From positions 4,047,501 through 4,111,500 of the forward strand of contig NZ_CP014796.1 of the NCBI RefSeq assembly GCF_001969385.1: 64,000 nt of DNA, read 5' to 3'. Below are positions 10,777-20,208 of this stretch, piece by piece. How positions within the stretch are numbered: the stretch's first letter is position 1; every line of letters begins with the position of its first letter. Source of the DNA: Salipiger profundus. GTDB taxonomy: Bacteria > Pseudomonadota > Alphaproteobacteria > Rhodobacterales > Rhodobacteraceae. The notes below the pieces were generated by a model. That model worked only from the letters and a program-made list of their open reading frames with translations, ran no database searches and was not told the DNA's origin. A program made the position numbers and the translations under genes.

Positions 10777-11856
10777 ATGCCCGGCACAACGCTGACCCTC
10801 CGCATGATCGCCCTCACCACCCTGCTGCTCGCCCTCGGCGGCGCCGGCGGGCTGGTGGCGCAGGCGCTGCATCTGCCGATGCCCTTCATGCTCGGCAGTC
10901 TCGCCGTCGCGGCGCTGGCGGTCGGCCTGTTCCAGCACGGGCAACTGCGCGACTACCGCTTCCCGATGCGCTTCCGGACGTTCTTCATCGGCCTCATCGG
11001 CGTGATGATCGGCACGCAGGTGCGCCCCGAGCTGATCTCCGAGGCCGGGGACCTGGTCCTTACGCTCTCGGCCCTTGCGGTCTTCGTCGCGCTGGCCCAC
11101 GGCGGCAACTTCCTGATCTTCCGGCGGCTCGGAGGCTACAGCCGCGCCACCGCCTACTACGCCGGCACACCCGGCGGGCTGATGGAGAGCCTCGTGATGG
11201 GCGAGCGCGCCGGCGCCGACCTGCCGCTGCTGACCGCGCAGCAGTTCCTGCGCATCATCATCGTCATCACCGTGATCCCGACCGGCATGTCGCTGTGGTT
11301 CGGTCACCCCGTCGGCAGTGCCGCGGGGTTCGGCCCCGATGCGCGCCAGCCGGTCACCCCCGAGGCGCTGGCGCTGATCGCGCTTGCCGCCGCAGCCGGG
11401 CTCGGGCTCGCACGGGTCGTGCGCCTGCCCGCCGGGCAGATCACCGGCCCGCTGCTGCTTTCGGCCGCGCTGACCCTGAGCGGCGTCGTGGACCTGCACC
11501 TGCCGTTCTGGCTGATCGCGGTGGCGCAGGTGGTGGTCGGCGTATCGCTGGGGCTGCGCTTCTCGGGCATGAACGCCGCGATGCTTCGGCGCTCGGTCTG
11601 GCTGAGCGTGGTCTCGGTGTCGTGGATGCTGACGCTCGGCGCGGGCTTCGCCACGGTGCTAGGCTGGGCGACCGGCTTGCCGTTCCTGCAGCTGCTGATC
11701 TCCTACGCGCCGGGTGGCGTGACCGAGATGTCGGTGATCGCGCTGAGCCTCGCCGTGAACCCCGCGATGGTGAGCCTGCACCACGTGGTGCGCATCCTCT
11801 TCACTGTGGGCTTCATGGGGCTTGCCGAGAAACGGGTGAACATGGAGGCCGGTTGA
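10777..11856 (+). CDS. AbrB-family membrane protein (putative transporter/regulator)
   Basis: A 359-residue protein with about ten hydrophobic segments in two similar halves, the pattern of the AbrB membrane family once misannotated as ammonia monooxygenase. Diagnostic stretches are MPFMLGSLAVAAL, RFRTFFIGLIGVMIGTQV, YYAGTPGGLMESLVMGE and LISYAPGGVTEMSVIALSL; the paired TPGG/APGG motifs occur once in each half. No transport substrate has been firmly assigned to the family. An alternative start at 10804 (MIALTTLL) would trim nine residues. It is convergent with the ABC-F gene, 19 bases away, with no room for a strong terminator. Confidence 0.82.
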   Translation: MPGTTLTLRMIALTTLLLALGGAGGLVAQALHLPMPFMLGSLAVAALAVGLFQHGQLRDYRFPMRFRTFFIGLIGVMIGTQVRPELISEAGDLVLTLSALAVFVALAHGGNFLIFRRLGGYSRATAYYAGTPGGLMESLVMGERAGADLPLLTAQQFLRIIIVITVIPTGMSLWFGHPVGSAAGFGPDARQPVTPEALALIALAAAAGLGLARVVRLPAGQITGPLLLSAALTLSGVVDLHLPFWLIAVAQVVVGVSLGLRFSGMNAAMLRRSVWLSVVSVSWMLTLGAGFATVLGWATGLPFLQLLISYAPGGVTEMSVIALSLAVNPAMVSLHHVVRILFTVGFMGLAEKRVNMEAG

Positions 11857-11875
11857 CCGCCGCCCGCCCCGCGTT

Positions 11876-13720
11876 TCAGCCTGCGGCCTCGGCCTTTTCC
11901 TCGAGCGCCAGCCATTCTTCCTCGGCGCCGGCGAGCTTCTCCTGCCGCTGGCTGAGCGCCTCGGTGGCCTTCCTGAACTTCACCGGCTCGCGGGTGAAAA
12001 GCTCCGGATCGGCCAGAAGCTCCTCGAGCTTCGCGATCTCGGCCTCGAGCCGCTCGATCAGGGCGGGCAGCTCCTCGAGCCGGTGCTTCTCGGTGTAGCT
12101 GAGACCGGCCGGCTTCTTCGGCGCGGGCTTCGCCGCGCCTTTCGGAGCCTGTGCTTGGGCCGCCTTGCCCGGCTTGCCGTCCTTGCCCTGCGCCGCGCCC
12201 TCGGGAGGGTTCTCGGCCCGCTGCGCGCGGTAGTCGCTCCAGCCGCCGGCGTAGACGGTGGCCCGGCCATCGCCCTCCATCGCCACGGTGGTGGTGGCGA
12301 TCCGGTCGAGGAAATCCCGGTCGTGGCTGACCAGAAGCACGGTGCCGTCGTATTCGCCCAGCAGGTCCTGCAACAGGTCCAGCGTCTCGACGTCGAGATC
12401 GTTGGTCGGCTCGTCGAGCACCAGCAGGTTCGATTCCTTCGCCATCAGCTTGGCCAGCAGAAGCCGCGCCTTCTCGCCACCCGAGAGCGACCGCACCGGC
12501 GCCCGGGCCTGCCGCTCGTCGAAGAGGAAGTCCTTGAGATAGCCCACCACGTGCCGCGGCTGGCCGCGCACGAGCACCTGGTCGGCCTTGCCCGAGACGC
12601 GCATCTCCTTGTCGCCGGTGAGGCTCTCCCAGAGGCTCATGTCCGGGTCGAGCTGCGCGCGCGACTGGTCGAACAGCGCCACCTCGAGGTTGGTGCCGAG
12701 CTTTACGTGCCCCTCGTCGGGCGCGAGGTCGCCGAGCAGCATGTGGATGAGGGTTGTCTTGCCGGTGCCGTTCGGCCCGACGAAGGCCACCCGCTCGCCG
12801 CGCTGCACGGTGATGTCGAGCCCCTTCACGATGGTCTTGTCGCCGAAGCGCTTCGCGAGGCCCGTCGCCTCGATCACCTTCTTGCCCGAGGTCGGTGCCG
12901 AAGCGAGTTCCATCGCCGCCGTGCCCTGCCGCCGGATCATGCCGGCGCGCTCCTGCCGCAGCGCCTTGAGCGCGCGCACCCGGCCCTGGTTGCGGGTGCG
13001 CCGGGCCGAGATGCCCTCGACCGCCCACTTGGCCTCGGCCTTGATCTTGCGGTCGAGCTTGTGCCGCGCCTCGTCCTCCTCGGCCCAGACGGTATCGCGC
13101 CAGTCCTCGAAGGCGGCGAACCCCTGCTCCTGCCGGCGCACCGCGCCCCGGTCGATCCACAGCGTCGCCCGCGTCAGCTCCTCGAGGAAGCGGCGGTCGT
13201 GGCTGATCAGGACGAAGGCCTTGCGCGTGCGCTTCAGCTCGTCCTCGAGCCAGCCGATCGCGTTGATGTCGAGATGGTTGGTGGGCTCGTCGAGCAGCAT
13301 CACGTCGGGATCCTGCGCCATCAGCTTGGCCAGCGCCGCGCGCCGCCGCTCGCCACCCGAGGCGGTGGCGACGGGACGCTCGGGGTCGAAGCCGAGCCCC
13401 TGCCCGGCCGCCTCGACGAGATACATCTCGGCCGGCCCCAGCCCCTCGGCCGCGTAGTCGCCAAGCGTCTCGTAACCGGTGAGATCCGGCTCCTGCTCCA
13501 TGTAGCCGACGCTGGTGCCGCTGGGCACGATCCGCGCCCCGGTGTCCGGCTCCACGAGCCCGGCCATCACCTTCATCAGGGTGGACTTGCCGGAGCCGTT
13601 ACGCCCCACGAGCGCGACCCGGTCGCCGGGCTGCACGATGAGGGAAAGGTCGGAGAAGACGGGATCGCCCCCGAAGGTGAGCGAGATGTCGTTGAGCTGG
13701 AGAAGCGGTGCCTGTGCCAT
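11876..13720 (-). CDS. ABC-F family ATPase (Uup/EttA-like)
   Basis: A 614-residue soluble protein with two ABC ATPase domains and no membrane part, the ABC-F layout of ribosome-acting ATPases. Domain 1: Walker A GRNGSGKST (39-47), SGGE signature (121-124), DEPTNHLD (144-151). Domain 2: GPNGTGKTT (315-323), SGGEK (413-417), DEPTNDLD (436-443). The inter-domain linker (about 200-280) is charged and helical, and the C-terminal 70 residues form a predicted coiled coil after an Ala/Lys/Pro-rich hinge. That C-terminal coiled coil favours Uup over EttA. Family role: relieving stalled or odd translation states, or acting on branched DNA; not decidable here. Confidence 0.92.
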   Translation of the reverse strand: MAQAPLLQLNDISLTFGGDPVFSDLSLIVQPGDRVALVGRNGSGKSTLMKVMAGLVEPDTGARIVPSGTSVGYMEQEPDLTGYETLGDYAAEGLGPAEMYLVEAAGQGLGFDPERPVATASGGERRRAALAKLMAQDPDVMLLDEPTNHLDINAIGWLEDELKRTRKAFVLISHDRRFLEELTRATLWIDRGAVRRQEQGFAAFEDWRDTVWAEEDEARHKLDRKIKAEAKWAVEGISARRTRNQGRVRALKALRQERAGMIRRQGTAAMELASAPTSGKKVIEATGLAKRFGDKTIVKGLDITVQRGERVAFVGPNGTGKTTLIHMLLGDLAPDEGHVKLGTNLEVALFDQSRAQLDPDMSLWESLTGDKEMRVSGKADQVLVRGQPRHVVGYLKDFLFDERQARAPVRSLSGGEKARLLLAKLMAKESNLLVLDEPTNDLDVETLDLLQDLLGEYDGTVLLVSHDRDFLDRIATTTVAMEGDGRATVYAGGWSDYRAQRAENPPEGAAQGKDGKPGKAAQAQAPKGAAKPAPKKPAGLSYTEKHRLEELPALIERLEAEIAKLEELLADPELFTREPVKFRKATEALSQRQEKLAGAEEEWLALEEKAEAAG

Positions 13721-13790
13721 GCCGATGCGCTATGGCGGGACAGGCCGCGCGTCAAGGGGGCACGGCAGCGCCTGCCGCGCGGGTCCGGAC

Positions 13791-13848
13791 AAGGGGGCTC
13801 TGCCCCCCGCCTTCGGCTCCCCCCGAGGGTATTTGAGAAGAGAAGAAG
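13791..13848 (+). repeat. Dispersed intergenic repeat, copy B (plus orientation)
   Basis: AAGGGGGCTCTGCCCCCC hairpin, CTTCGGCTCCCCCCGAGG, then GTATTTGAGAAGAGAAGAAG. It has the same architecture as copy A with a diverged core. It faces a partial inverted unit at 13870-13905. Confidence 0.75.
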
Positions 13849-13869
13849 ACGAAGGCGCCGCGCCCGGGC

Positions 13870-13905
13870 CTTCTTCTCTTTCCAAATACCTCCGCCGGAG
13901 GCGGG
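13870..13905 (-). repeat. Dispersed intergenic repeat, inverted partial copy B'
   Basis: The reverse complement of the AGGTATTTG...AGAGAAGAAG core. It pairs with 13827-13848 (19 of 22 positions) across a 21-base loop, forming a large potential stem just after the anmK stop. Confidence 0.7.
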
Positions 13906-13935
13906 CCCGACCGCGCGGCCGGGCACGGCGCCGGA

Positions 13936-15021
13936 TCAGATGCGCGAGATCCGGCCGCCGCTGACCGCCGCCGCCACGCCGGTGGTGTCGGGTGCAGAGG
14001 TGGGCATGCCGCGCATGACCCGCACCGCGAGATAGGCGAAGGCCTGTGCCTCGAGCATGTCGCCGTCGAGGCCCACCGCTTCGACGGGCTCCACCGGGCA
14101 GTCGAGCCCCGCCGCGAGCATCGCCATCATCACCGGGTTCTTGCGTCCGCCACCGGTGACAAGGACCCGTTCGGGCGGCACGGGGCAATGCTCCATCGCC
14201 AGCATGACGGACGTCGCCGACATCGCCGTGAGCGTCGCGGCGGCATCGGCATCGGAAAGGTCCTTCACGAGCTCGGTGGTCATCCGGAAGTCGTCGCGGT
14301 CAAGCGACTTGGGTGGCATCTTGCGAAAGTAGGCCTCGTCCAGGAACCGTTCGAGCGCGCCGTCGGCCACCGTGCCCCGCGCCGCGAGCGCCCCGTCGCG
14401 GTCGCAGTCGAGCCCGAGTCGGTCCGCCACGAGGTCGTTCAGCGGTGCATTCGCCGGCCCGGTGTCGAAAGCCAGAAGCGCGCCCTCCTCCTCGGGGGTC
14501 ATGCGGGTCGGATCGACCCAGGTCAGGTTGCCGACGCCTCCGAGGTTGAGAAACGCCAGCGGCGCCTGTGCCCCGGTCCATTGCGCGCAGGCGAAGTGGA
14601 AGAACGGCGCCAGCGGCGCACCTTCGCCGCCAAGTGCCACATCGGCGGAGCGGAAATCCCAAACCGTATCGCGCTCCAGCGCCTCGGCCAGCGCGTCACC
14701 GTCGCCGAGCTGGTGCGTGCCGCGCCCCCGCGGCTCATGCGCCAGCGTCTGGCCGTGGAAACCCACCACCTCGACCTGTGGGAAGCGCGCGAGCAGCTCC
14801 AGATGCGCCTGCTGCACGACCCGAAGGGCGTCGGCGGTATCCTCGCCCGGCCAGCGCCCCAGTGCCTCCCGCAGCACGCGGCGTTCGTCTCCGCTATATT
14901 CCCGGTAGCCGCTCTCGCCGAACGCGTGGATTCGGTGGCCGTCGGTCTGCACCAGCGCCGCATCGACCCCGTCGAGCGATGTCCCGGACATCGCACCCAG
15001 CGCCCACAGTGGCGCATCCAT
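13936..15021 (-). CDS. anmK: Anhydro-N-acetylmuramic acid kinase
   Basis: Phosphorylates 1,6-anhydro-MurNAc released from peptidoglycan, opening the anhydro ring so it can be recycled. The 361 residues begin with the ATP-site motif [59 protein letters not shown] and [14 protein letters not shown] follow, all hallmarks of AnmK. Two adjacent ATGs are possible (15024 and 15021). GAAGGG lies 7 bases from the second, so I use that one. The gene is divergent from tyrS; short shared promoter region of 67 bases. Confidence 0.94.
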   Translation of the reverse strand: MDAPLWALGAMSGTSLDGVDAALVQTDGHRIHAFGESGYREYSGDERRVLREALGRWPGEDTADALRVVQQAHLELLARFPQVEVVGFHGQTLAHEPRGRGTHQLGDGDALAEALERDTVWDFRSADVALGGEGAPLAPFFHFACAQWTGAQAPLAFLNLGGVGNLTWVDPTRMTPEEEGALLAFDTGPANAPLNDLVADRLGLDCDRDGALAARGTVADGALERFLDEAYFRKMPPKSLDRDDFRMTTELVKDLSDADAAATLTAMSATSVMLAMEHCPVPPERVLVTGGGRKNPVMMAMLAAGLDCPVEPVEAVGLDGDMLEAQAFAYLAVRVMRGMPTSAPDTTGVAAAVSGGRISRI

Positions 15022-15088
15022 CATCTTGCCCTTCAACTCTGCTCGCCCCGCCCTTATAGGAACGGGCGAACTATAAGAGGGAAGCCCC

Positions 15089-16375
15089 ATGACCTACCAT
15101 CCCAAATCGGACTTCATGCGCGTCATGATGGAGCGTGGCTTTCTGGCCGACTGCACCGATTATCAGGGCCTCGACGAGGCGCTGAGCAAGGGCGTGGTCA
15201 CGGCCTACATCGGCTACGATGCCACGGCGAAGTCGCTGCACGTCGGCCATCTCCTGAACATCATGATGCTGCGCTGGTTGCAGAAGACCGGTCACAAGCC
15301 GATCACGCTGATGGGCGGCGGCACCACCAAGGTCGGCGATCCCTCGTTCCGGTCCGACGAACGGCCGCTGCTCGGGCCCGAGCAGATCGACGCCAACATC
15401 GACGGCATGAAGCAGGTCTTCGCGAAATACCTCGGCTACGGAGAAGGTGCGACCGACGCGCTCATGCTCAACAACGCCGAATGGCTCGACGGGCTCAACT
15501 ACCTCGAGTTCCTGCGCGACATCGGACGGCATTTCTCGGTCAACCGGATGCTGTCCTTCGAGAGCGTGAAGTCGCGGCTCGACCGCGAGCAGTCGCTGAG
15601 CTTCCTCGAGTTCAACTACATGATCCTGCAGGCCTACGATTTCCTCGAGCTGCATCGCCGCTACGGTTGCAGCCTGCAGATGGGCGGCTCGGACCAGTGG
15701 GGCAACATCGTCAACGGCATCGACCTGACGCGCCGGGTGCTCGACGCCGAGATCTACGGCCTCACCTCGCCGCTGCTGACCACCAGCGACGGGCGCAAGA
15801 TGGGCAAGAGCCAGGGTGGCGCAATGTGGCTCAACGCCGACATGCTCAGCCCCTATGCGTTCTGGCAGTTCTGGCGCAACACCACCGACGCCGACGTGGG
15901 CCGGTTCCTGAAGCTCTACACCGAGCTGCCGGTCGAGGAATGCGACCGGCTCGGCGCGCTCGGCGGCGCCGAGATCAACGAGGCCAAGATCGTGCTCGCC
16001 AACGAGGTCACCACCCTCTGCCATGGCGCCGAGGCGGCGGCGGCGGCCGAGGCGACCGCCCGCGAGGTGTTCGAGAAGGGCGGTGTGGGCGACGACCTGC
16101 CGAAGTTCGACGTGACGCTCGAGGTCATCCCGGCCGAGACGATCGACGCGCCGCAACCGGGCTTCTACGTGCCCGCGGGCGCCCTCTTCGTCGAGGCGAA
16201 GCTCGCGAAATCGGGCAAGGATGCCAAGCGCCTGATCGCCGAGGGCGGCGCCATGGTAAACGACCAGCCCATCGACAAGAGCTTCCCCTTCGTCGAACGC
16301 TCGGTCCTGCAGGGCGACTACGCCAAGCTCAGCGCCGGCAAGAAGCGCCACGCCCTCATCAGGCTGGCCGACTGA
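15089..16375 (+). CDS. tyrS: Tyrosyl-tRNA synthetase
   Basis: A class I synthetase that charges tRNA-Tyr. The signatures are HVGH (51-54, the HIGH motif) and KMGKS (237-241, the KMSKS loop with Gly in the third position). The tyrosine pocket is around [30 protein letters not shown]. The C-terminal S4 RNA-binding domain spans about 350-428 ([26 protein letters not shown]). At 428 residues it is full length. Confidence 0.97.
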   Translation: MTYHPKSDFMRVMMERGFLADCTDYQGLDEALSKGVVTAYIGYDATAKSLHVGHLLNIMMLRWLQKTGHKPITLMGGGTTKVGDPSFRSDERPLLGPEQIDANIDGMKQVFAKYLGYGEGATDALMLNNAEWLDGLNYLEFLRDIGRHFSVNRMLSFESVKSRLDREQSLSFLEFNYMILQAYDFLELHRRYGCSLQMGGSDQWGNIVNGIDLTRRVLDAEIYGLTSPLLTTSDGRKMGKSQGGAMWLNADMLSPYAFWQFWRNTTDADVGRFLKLYTELPVEECDRLGALGGAEINEAKIVLANEVTTLCHGAEAAAAAEATAREVFEKGGVGDDLPKFDVTLEVIPAETIDAPQPGFYVPAGALFVEAKLAKSGKDAKRLIAEGGAMVNDQPIDKSFPFVERSVLQGDYAKLSAGKKRHALIRLAD

Positions 16376-16382
16376 CTCCGGC

Positions 16383-16410
16383 GACGCGCCGCGCGTCCGC
16401 GCGGCGCGTC
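16383..16410. terminator. GC-rich hairpin between convergent tyrS and small ORF
   Basis: A perfect 12-13-bp inverted repeat (16383-16395 with 16398-16410) just after the tyrS stop, overlapping the stop codon of the small ORF on the other strand. There is no T-run on either side, so it is a weak terminator candidate or a transcript-end stabiliser. Confidence 0.45.
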
Positions 16411-16573
16411 AGAAGAGCCCCTGTACCACCGCCTGCAAGAGCGCCAGCCCCGCGAAGGGCAGCGAAAGCACCACCGCCAGCAGAAGCGCGGCCGCGGCCG
16501 TCGGTTTCGGACGGGGCGCCACGGCGGCGGAAGAGCGGGGCGCCGCGCGGCGCTTGAAGGGACTCGGGGCCAT
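16409..16573 (-). CDS. Small predicted membrane protein (54 aa)
   Basis: A short frame starting ATG at 16573: MAPSPFKRRAAPRS, then a proline/alanine stretch, then a hydrophobic segment (about residues 28-50: AAAALLLAVVLSLPFAGLALL) and a VVQGLF end. A basic N-terminus followed by one hydrophobic helix is the layout of small inner-membrane proteins. The Shine-Dalgarno is poor (CCGGAA). It fills the space between tyrS and a GNAT gene, ends in a hairpin, and starts 48 bases from the divergent GNAT start. I do not recognise it. High GC makes a chance frame possible. Confidence 0.45.
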   Translation of the reverse strand: MAPSPFKRRAAPRSSAAVAPRPKPTAAAALLLAVVLSLPFAGLALLQAVVQGLF

Positions 16574-16621
16574 GTTCCGGAGTTAACCACCGATTCACTT
16601 TCCGATCCCTTAATCCGGATC

Positions 16622-17509
16622 ATGGAATCGCTCCGCCCGCCCCTCCTGCAATCGCCCGAATATGCCCGCACGCTCGACGCGCTCGGCCTGCCGCTGCGAC
16701 GCGGCAGCCTCGGGCCCGACAGCGCGCCAGAGGCAAGCTGGCTGATCCAGTCCCGCCACATGCCCCTGCTCGGAAAGGTCGAACTCCTCTCCCGTGGCCC
16801 TGTCTTGGGGACTCCGCTCCTGCCGGAGGACTGGTGGCCCGCCTGTCGCTCCCCGCGGGGCACGCCGCTCCTGCTCAACGCCACCGGGGACGCGCCCGAG
16901 CGCCTGCTCGCCGCCGGCTTCTGGCCCCTCGTCACCCCGGCCACCATTGCCATGCTCACGCTGGCGCCGCCCGAGACCATGCGCCAGGCGATGCATCAGA
17001 AATGGCGCAACCGCCTCAACCACAGCCTCGACGCGGGCCTCGGGATCAGGCGCATGCCACTCACCCCCGGTCACTGGCTACTCGAAGCCGAGGCCGCACA
17101 GGCCCGCGCCCGCCGCTACCGCGGCCTGCCGCCCCCGCTGATCGCGGCCTTCGCCCAGGCGAACCCCGGCCGCGCTCTGATCTGGGAAGCCCGCTGCAAC
17201 GACACGCCGGTCGCGGCCATCGCGATCCTGCGGCACGGTCCCATGGCCACTTGGCAGATCGGCGTCACGCCCCCCGAAGGCCGCCGCCGCAACGCCATGA
17301 ACGCCCTCCTGTGGGACGCCATGTGCTGGCTCGCCGCGCACGGCCATGACAGGCTCGATCTCGGCATGCTCAATTCCGACGACGCGGCCGGCCTCACCCG
17401 TTTCAAGCTTGGCACTGGCGCCCGCGCCGAGCGCCTCGGCGGCACCTGGCTGCACCATCCGGCCCTCGCCCCGCTCGCACGCCGGCTGCCCAAAAGGCTC
17501 GCGGCCTGA
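16622..17509 (+). CDS. GNAT-type N-acyltransferase (GNAT_6/BioF2-like)
   Basis: A 295-residue protein whose C-terminal half shows a GNAT fold: GRALIWEARCNDTPVAAIAILRHGPMATWQIGVTPPEGRRRNAMNALLWDAMCWLAAHGHDRLDLGML, with the acyl-CoA-binding turn around PPEGRRRNA and a FemAB-like final sheet. The N-terminal part is less conserved and Pro/Leu-rich. Substrate unknown. It is divergent from the 54-aa ORF and convergent with the cyclophilin pair. Repeat copy C follows its stop within five bases. Confidence 0.75.
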   Translation: MESLRPPLLQSPEYARTLDALGLPLRRGSLGPDSAPEASWLIQSRHMPLLGKVELLSRGPVLGTPLLPEDWWPACRSPRGTPLLLNATGDAPERLLAAGFWPLVTPATIAMLTLAPPETMRQAMHQKWRNRLNHSLDAGLGIRRMPLTPGHWLLEAEAAQARARRYRGLPPPLIAAFAQANPGRALIWEARCNDTPVAAIAILRHGPMATWQIGVTPPEGRRRNAMNALLWDAMCWLAAHGHDRLDLGMLNSDDAAGLTRFKLGTGARAERLGGTWLHHPALAPLARRLPKRLAA

Positions 17510-17513
17510 CCGG

Positions 17514-17590
17514 CTTCTTCTGGCCGGAAATATTCCCGGGAGGTGAATTGCCCGGGGCCTCCCGGGCAAGAGGAGGGCAGCGCCCTCCTC
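17514..17590 (-). repeat. Dispersed intergenic repeat, copy C
   Basis: Read on the minus strand: GAGGAGGGCGCTGCCCTCCTC hairpin, a second GCCCGGG/CCCGGGC stem, CTCCCGGGAATATTTCC, then GGCCAGAAGAAG. It lies between the convergent 3' ends of the GNAT and cyclophilin genes. Confidence 0.8.
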
Positions 17591-17664
17591 GGCGGCCGCC
17601 GGGCGCCAGCGGCGCGCGGCGGCTCGGAACAGGGCGCGCCGCGACAGCGGCGCGCTCCGCCAGA

Positions 17665-18216
17665 TCAGTCCGTGACCTCGACCGAGACCATCCGGTCCGG
17701 CTGGCCGACCACGGCGCCGTTGCGGCCGGTGCCGCGCTTGATGGCGTCGATCACGTCCATGCCCGAGGTCACCTCGCCCACGACGGTATATTGCCCGTTC
17801 AGGTGCGGCGCCGGGGCGAACATGATGAAGAACTGCGAATTCGCCGAATCCGGGTTCTGCGACCGCGCCATGCCCACCGTGCCGCGGCCGAAATCGCGAT
17901 CCGAGAACTCTGCGGACAGGTCCGGCATCTCCGAGCCGCCCATGCCCGCCATGCGCATGTCGCCGCCCATCTTGCCATGCTCGACATCGCCGGTCTGCGC
18001 CATGAAGCCGTCGATCACGCGGTGGAACACCACGTCGTCATAGGCGCCCTCTTCGGCAAGCGTGGTGATGCGCTCGACATGGTTGGGGGCCACGTCCTCG
18101 AAGAGGTCGATGTGGAAGGTGCCGTTGGCGCCCTCCCCCTCGACCGTCACGTCCAGCCCCGCCGCCGACAGCGGCGCGGCCAGCACGCAAAGCGCGGCTG
18201 CAACGAGATTACGCAT
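17665..18216 (-). CDS. Periplasmic cyclophilin-type peptidyl-prolyl isomerase
   Basis: Speeds cis-trans isomerisation of X-Pro bonds during folding. 183 residues. The start at 18216 gives a clean signal peptide, MRNLVAAALCVLAAPLSAAG, pointing to the periplasm. The cyclophilin core is complete: VVFHRVIDGFMAQTGD (with the catalytic-site R and F), GTVGMARSQNPDSANSQFFIMFAPAPHLNGQYTVVGEV. It overlaps the preceding cytoplasmic cyclophilin by 8 bases, so this is a tandem duplicate with the two products sent to different compartments. Confidence 0.93.
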   Translation of the reverse strand: MRNLVAAALCVLAAPLSAAGLDVTVEGEGANGTFHIDLFEDVAPNHVERITTLAEEGAYDDVVFHRVIDGFMAQTGDVEHGKMGGDMRMAGMGGSEMPDLSAEFSDRDFGRGTVGMARSQNPDSANSQFFIMFAPAPHLNGQYTVVGEVTSGMDVIDAIKRGTGRNGAVVGQPDRMVSVEVTD

Positions 18217-18715
18217 CGGCGGCCACCTTGACGCTGACCATCTTGTCCGGGTTCGCGGGCGGCTCGCCGCGGGTGATGGCATCGACATGCGCCATGCCGT
18301 CGATCACCCGGCCGTAGACCGTGTACTGCCCGTTCAGGAAGTGGTTGTCCTTGAAGTTGATGAAGAACTGCGAGTTGGCCGAGTTCGGGTTCTGCGAGCG
18401 CGCCGCGCCCAGCGTGCCGCGGTCGTGCGGCAGCTTCGAGAACTCCGCCGGCAGGTCGGGCAGCTCCGAACCGCCGGTGCCGGCGCGGCCCATGTTGCCG
18501 CCCTTGTCGGCGTTGCCATGCTGCACGTCGCCGGTCTGCGCCATGAAGCCCTCGATCACGCGGTGGAACACCACGCCGTCATACTGGCCCGCGCGCGCCA
18601 GCTCCTTCATCCGCTCCACGTGCTTCGGCGCCACGTCGGGCAGCAGCTCGATCGTCACGGTGCCGTCCTTCAGCTCCATGAGGATGGTGTTTTCCGGGTC
18701 CTTGATCTCGGCCAT
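18209..18715 (-). CDS. Cytoplasmic cyclophilin-type peptidyl-prolyl isomerase
   Basis: 168 residues with no signal peptide (MAEIKDPENTILMELKDGTV). The same catalytic core as its neighbour: VVFHRVIEGFMAQTGD, GTLGAARSQNPNSANSQFFINFKDNHFLNGQYTVYGRV. About half of the residues match the downstream periplasmic copy, consistent with duplication followed by gain or loss of a signal peptide. The 8-base overlap suggests coupled expression. The gene is divergent from pgk. Confidence 0.93.
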   Translation of the reverse strand: MAEIKDPENTILMELKDGTVTIELLPDVAPKHVERMKELARAGQYDGVVFHRVIEGFMAQTGDVQHGNADKGGNMGRAGTGGSELPDLPAEFSKLPHDRGTLGAARSQNPNSANSQFFINFKDNHFLNGQYTVYGRVIDGMAHVDAITRGEPPANPDKMVSVKVAADA

Positions 18716-18851
18716 GTCGCATCACTCCCTGTGCGCTCAAAGATGCCTCGTGACGTAATACGCCCCCGCCCGATTGCCAAGACGCCGCGGCGCATTGACG
18801 CCAGCGGCCTCAGGGGGCATCCCTTTGGCAACGCTTTGACAGGAGGACAAT

Positions 18852-20030
18852 ATGGCCTGGAAGACCCTCGACGACATGGAGCTTGACGGCAAGCGCGTGC
18901 TCACCCGTGTCGACATCAACGTGCCGGTGGAGAACGGCGAGGTCACAGACGCCACGCGCATCGAGCGTGTCGGCCCCACCGTGCAGGATGTCCTGTCGCG
19001 CGGCGGCACACCGGTGCTGCTGGCCCACTTCGGCCGCCCGAAGGGCAAGGTCGTGCCCGAGATGTCGCTGAAGATGCTGGTGCCCGCGCTCGAGGCCGCC
19101 TTCGGCACCAAGGTGCATTTCGCCACGCTCGACGAGGCCGAGGCCGTCATCGGCGCCTGCCCCAAGGGGGATGTCGTGCTGCTCGAGAACACCCGCTTCG
19201 AGCCGGGCGAGGAAAAGAACGACACCGAGCTTGCCAAGACCTATGCCGCGCTCGGCGATGTCTACTGCAACGACGCCTTCTCGGCGGCGCACCGCGCCCA
19301 TGCCTCGACCGAGGCGCTGGCACGGCTGCTGCCCTGCTGCGCCGGCCGGCTGATGCAGGCCGAGCTCGAGGCGCTCGAGGCAGCGCTCGGCAACCCCAAG
19401 CGCCCGGTGCTCGCCGTCGTCGGCGGCGCCAAGGTCTCGACCAAGCTCGAACTGCTGTCGAACCTCGTGGAGAAGGTCGACATGCTGGTGATCGGCGGCG
19501 GCATGGCCAACACCTTCCTCGCGGCGCAGGGCATCGACGTGGGCAAGTCGCTCTGCGAGCACGAGATGACCGGCACCGCCAAGGAGATCGCCGAGAAGGC
19601 CGCGACCACCGGCTGCGAGATCTTGCTGCCGCGTGACGTCGTCGTCGCCCGCGAGTTCCGCGAGAACGCACCCTCCGAGGTGGTGAAGGCCGAGGAGTGC
19701 CCCGCCGACGCGATGATCCTCGACGCGGGTCCCGACAGCGTTGCGCATGTCGAGCAGGCCATCGACCGGGCCGAGACGCTGATCTGGAACGGCCCGCTCG
19801 GCGCCTTCGAGATCGCCCCCTTCGACGCTGCGACCAATGCCGCGGCCGCCCATGCCGCCAAGGCGACGTCCACCGGCAAGCTCGTCTCGGTCGCAGGCGG
19901 CGGCGATACCGTCGCGGCGCTCAACAAGGCCGGCGCGTCCGAGGATTTCACCTATATCTCGACCGCAGGCGGCGCCTTCCTCGAGTGGATGGAAGGCAAG
20001 GTGCTGCCGGGCGTCGCCGCGCTCGGCTGA
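18852..20030 (+). CDS. pgk: Phosphoglycerate kinase
   Basis: Catalyses ATP formation from 1,3-bisphosphoglycerate in glycolysis, reversibly. 392 residues. The N-domain has [15 protein letters not shown] and [10 protein letters not shown] (substrate basic patch), and [13 protein letters not shown]. The C-domain has the nucleotide-binding [36 protein letters not shown] and [21 protein letters not shown] lies 6 bases before the ATG. After the stop a 9-bp GC hairpin (20049-20074) lacks a T-run. Confidence 0.97.
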   Translation: MAWKTLDDMELDGKRVLTRVDINVPVENGEVTDATRIERVGPTVQDVLSRGGTPVLLAHFGRPKGKVVPEMSLKMLVPALEAAFGTKVHFATLDEAEAVIGACPKGDVVLLENTRFEPGEEKNDTELAKTYAALGDVYCNDAFSAAHRAHASTEALARLLPCCAGRLMQAELEALEAALGNPKRPVLAVVGGAKVSTKLELLSNLVEKVDMLVIGGGMANTFLAAQGIDVGKSLCEHEMTGTAKEIAEKAATTGCEILLPRDVVVAREFRENAPSEVVKAEECPADAMILDAGPDSVAHVEQAIDRAETLIWNGPLGAFEIAPFDAATNAAAAHAAKATSTGKLVSVAGGGDTVAALNKAGASEDFTYISTAGGAFLEWMEGKVLPGVAALG

Positions 20031-20208
20031 ACCCACGCCCACTGACCGGACCGGCGGCCACGTGCCCGCCGGTCCACACCGGGCCTTCACGAAGATTTTC
20101 GGCAGCCCGCTGCACACAGGGGATTCCCATGGCGAATCGCCTGTGCCATAGTCACTTGCACGCATCCGCAAAGAGATGCGCACCCTGAGGCAGATCGAGA
20201 GCGCGTCC

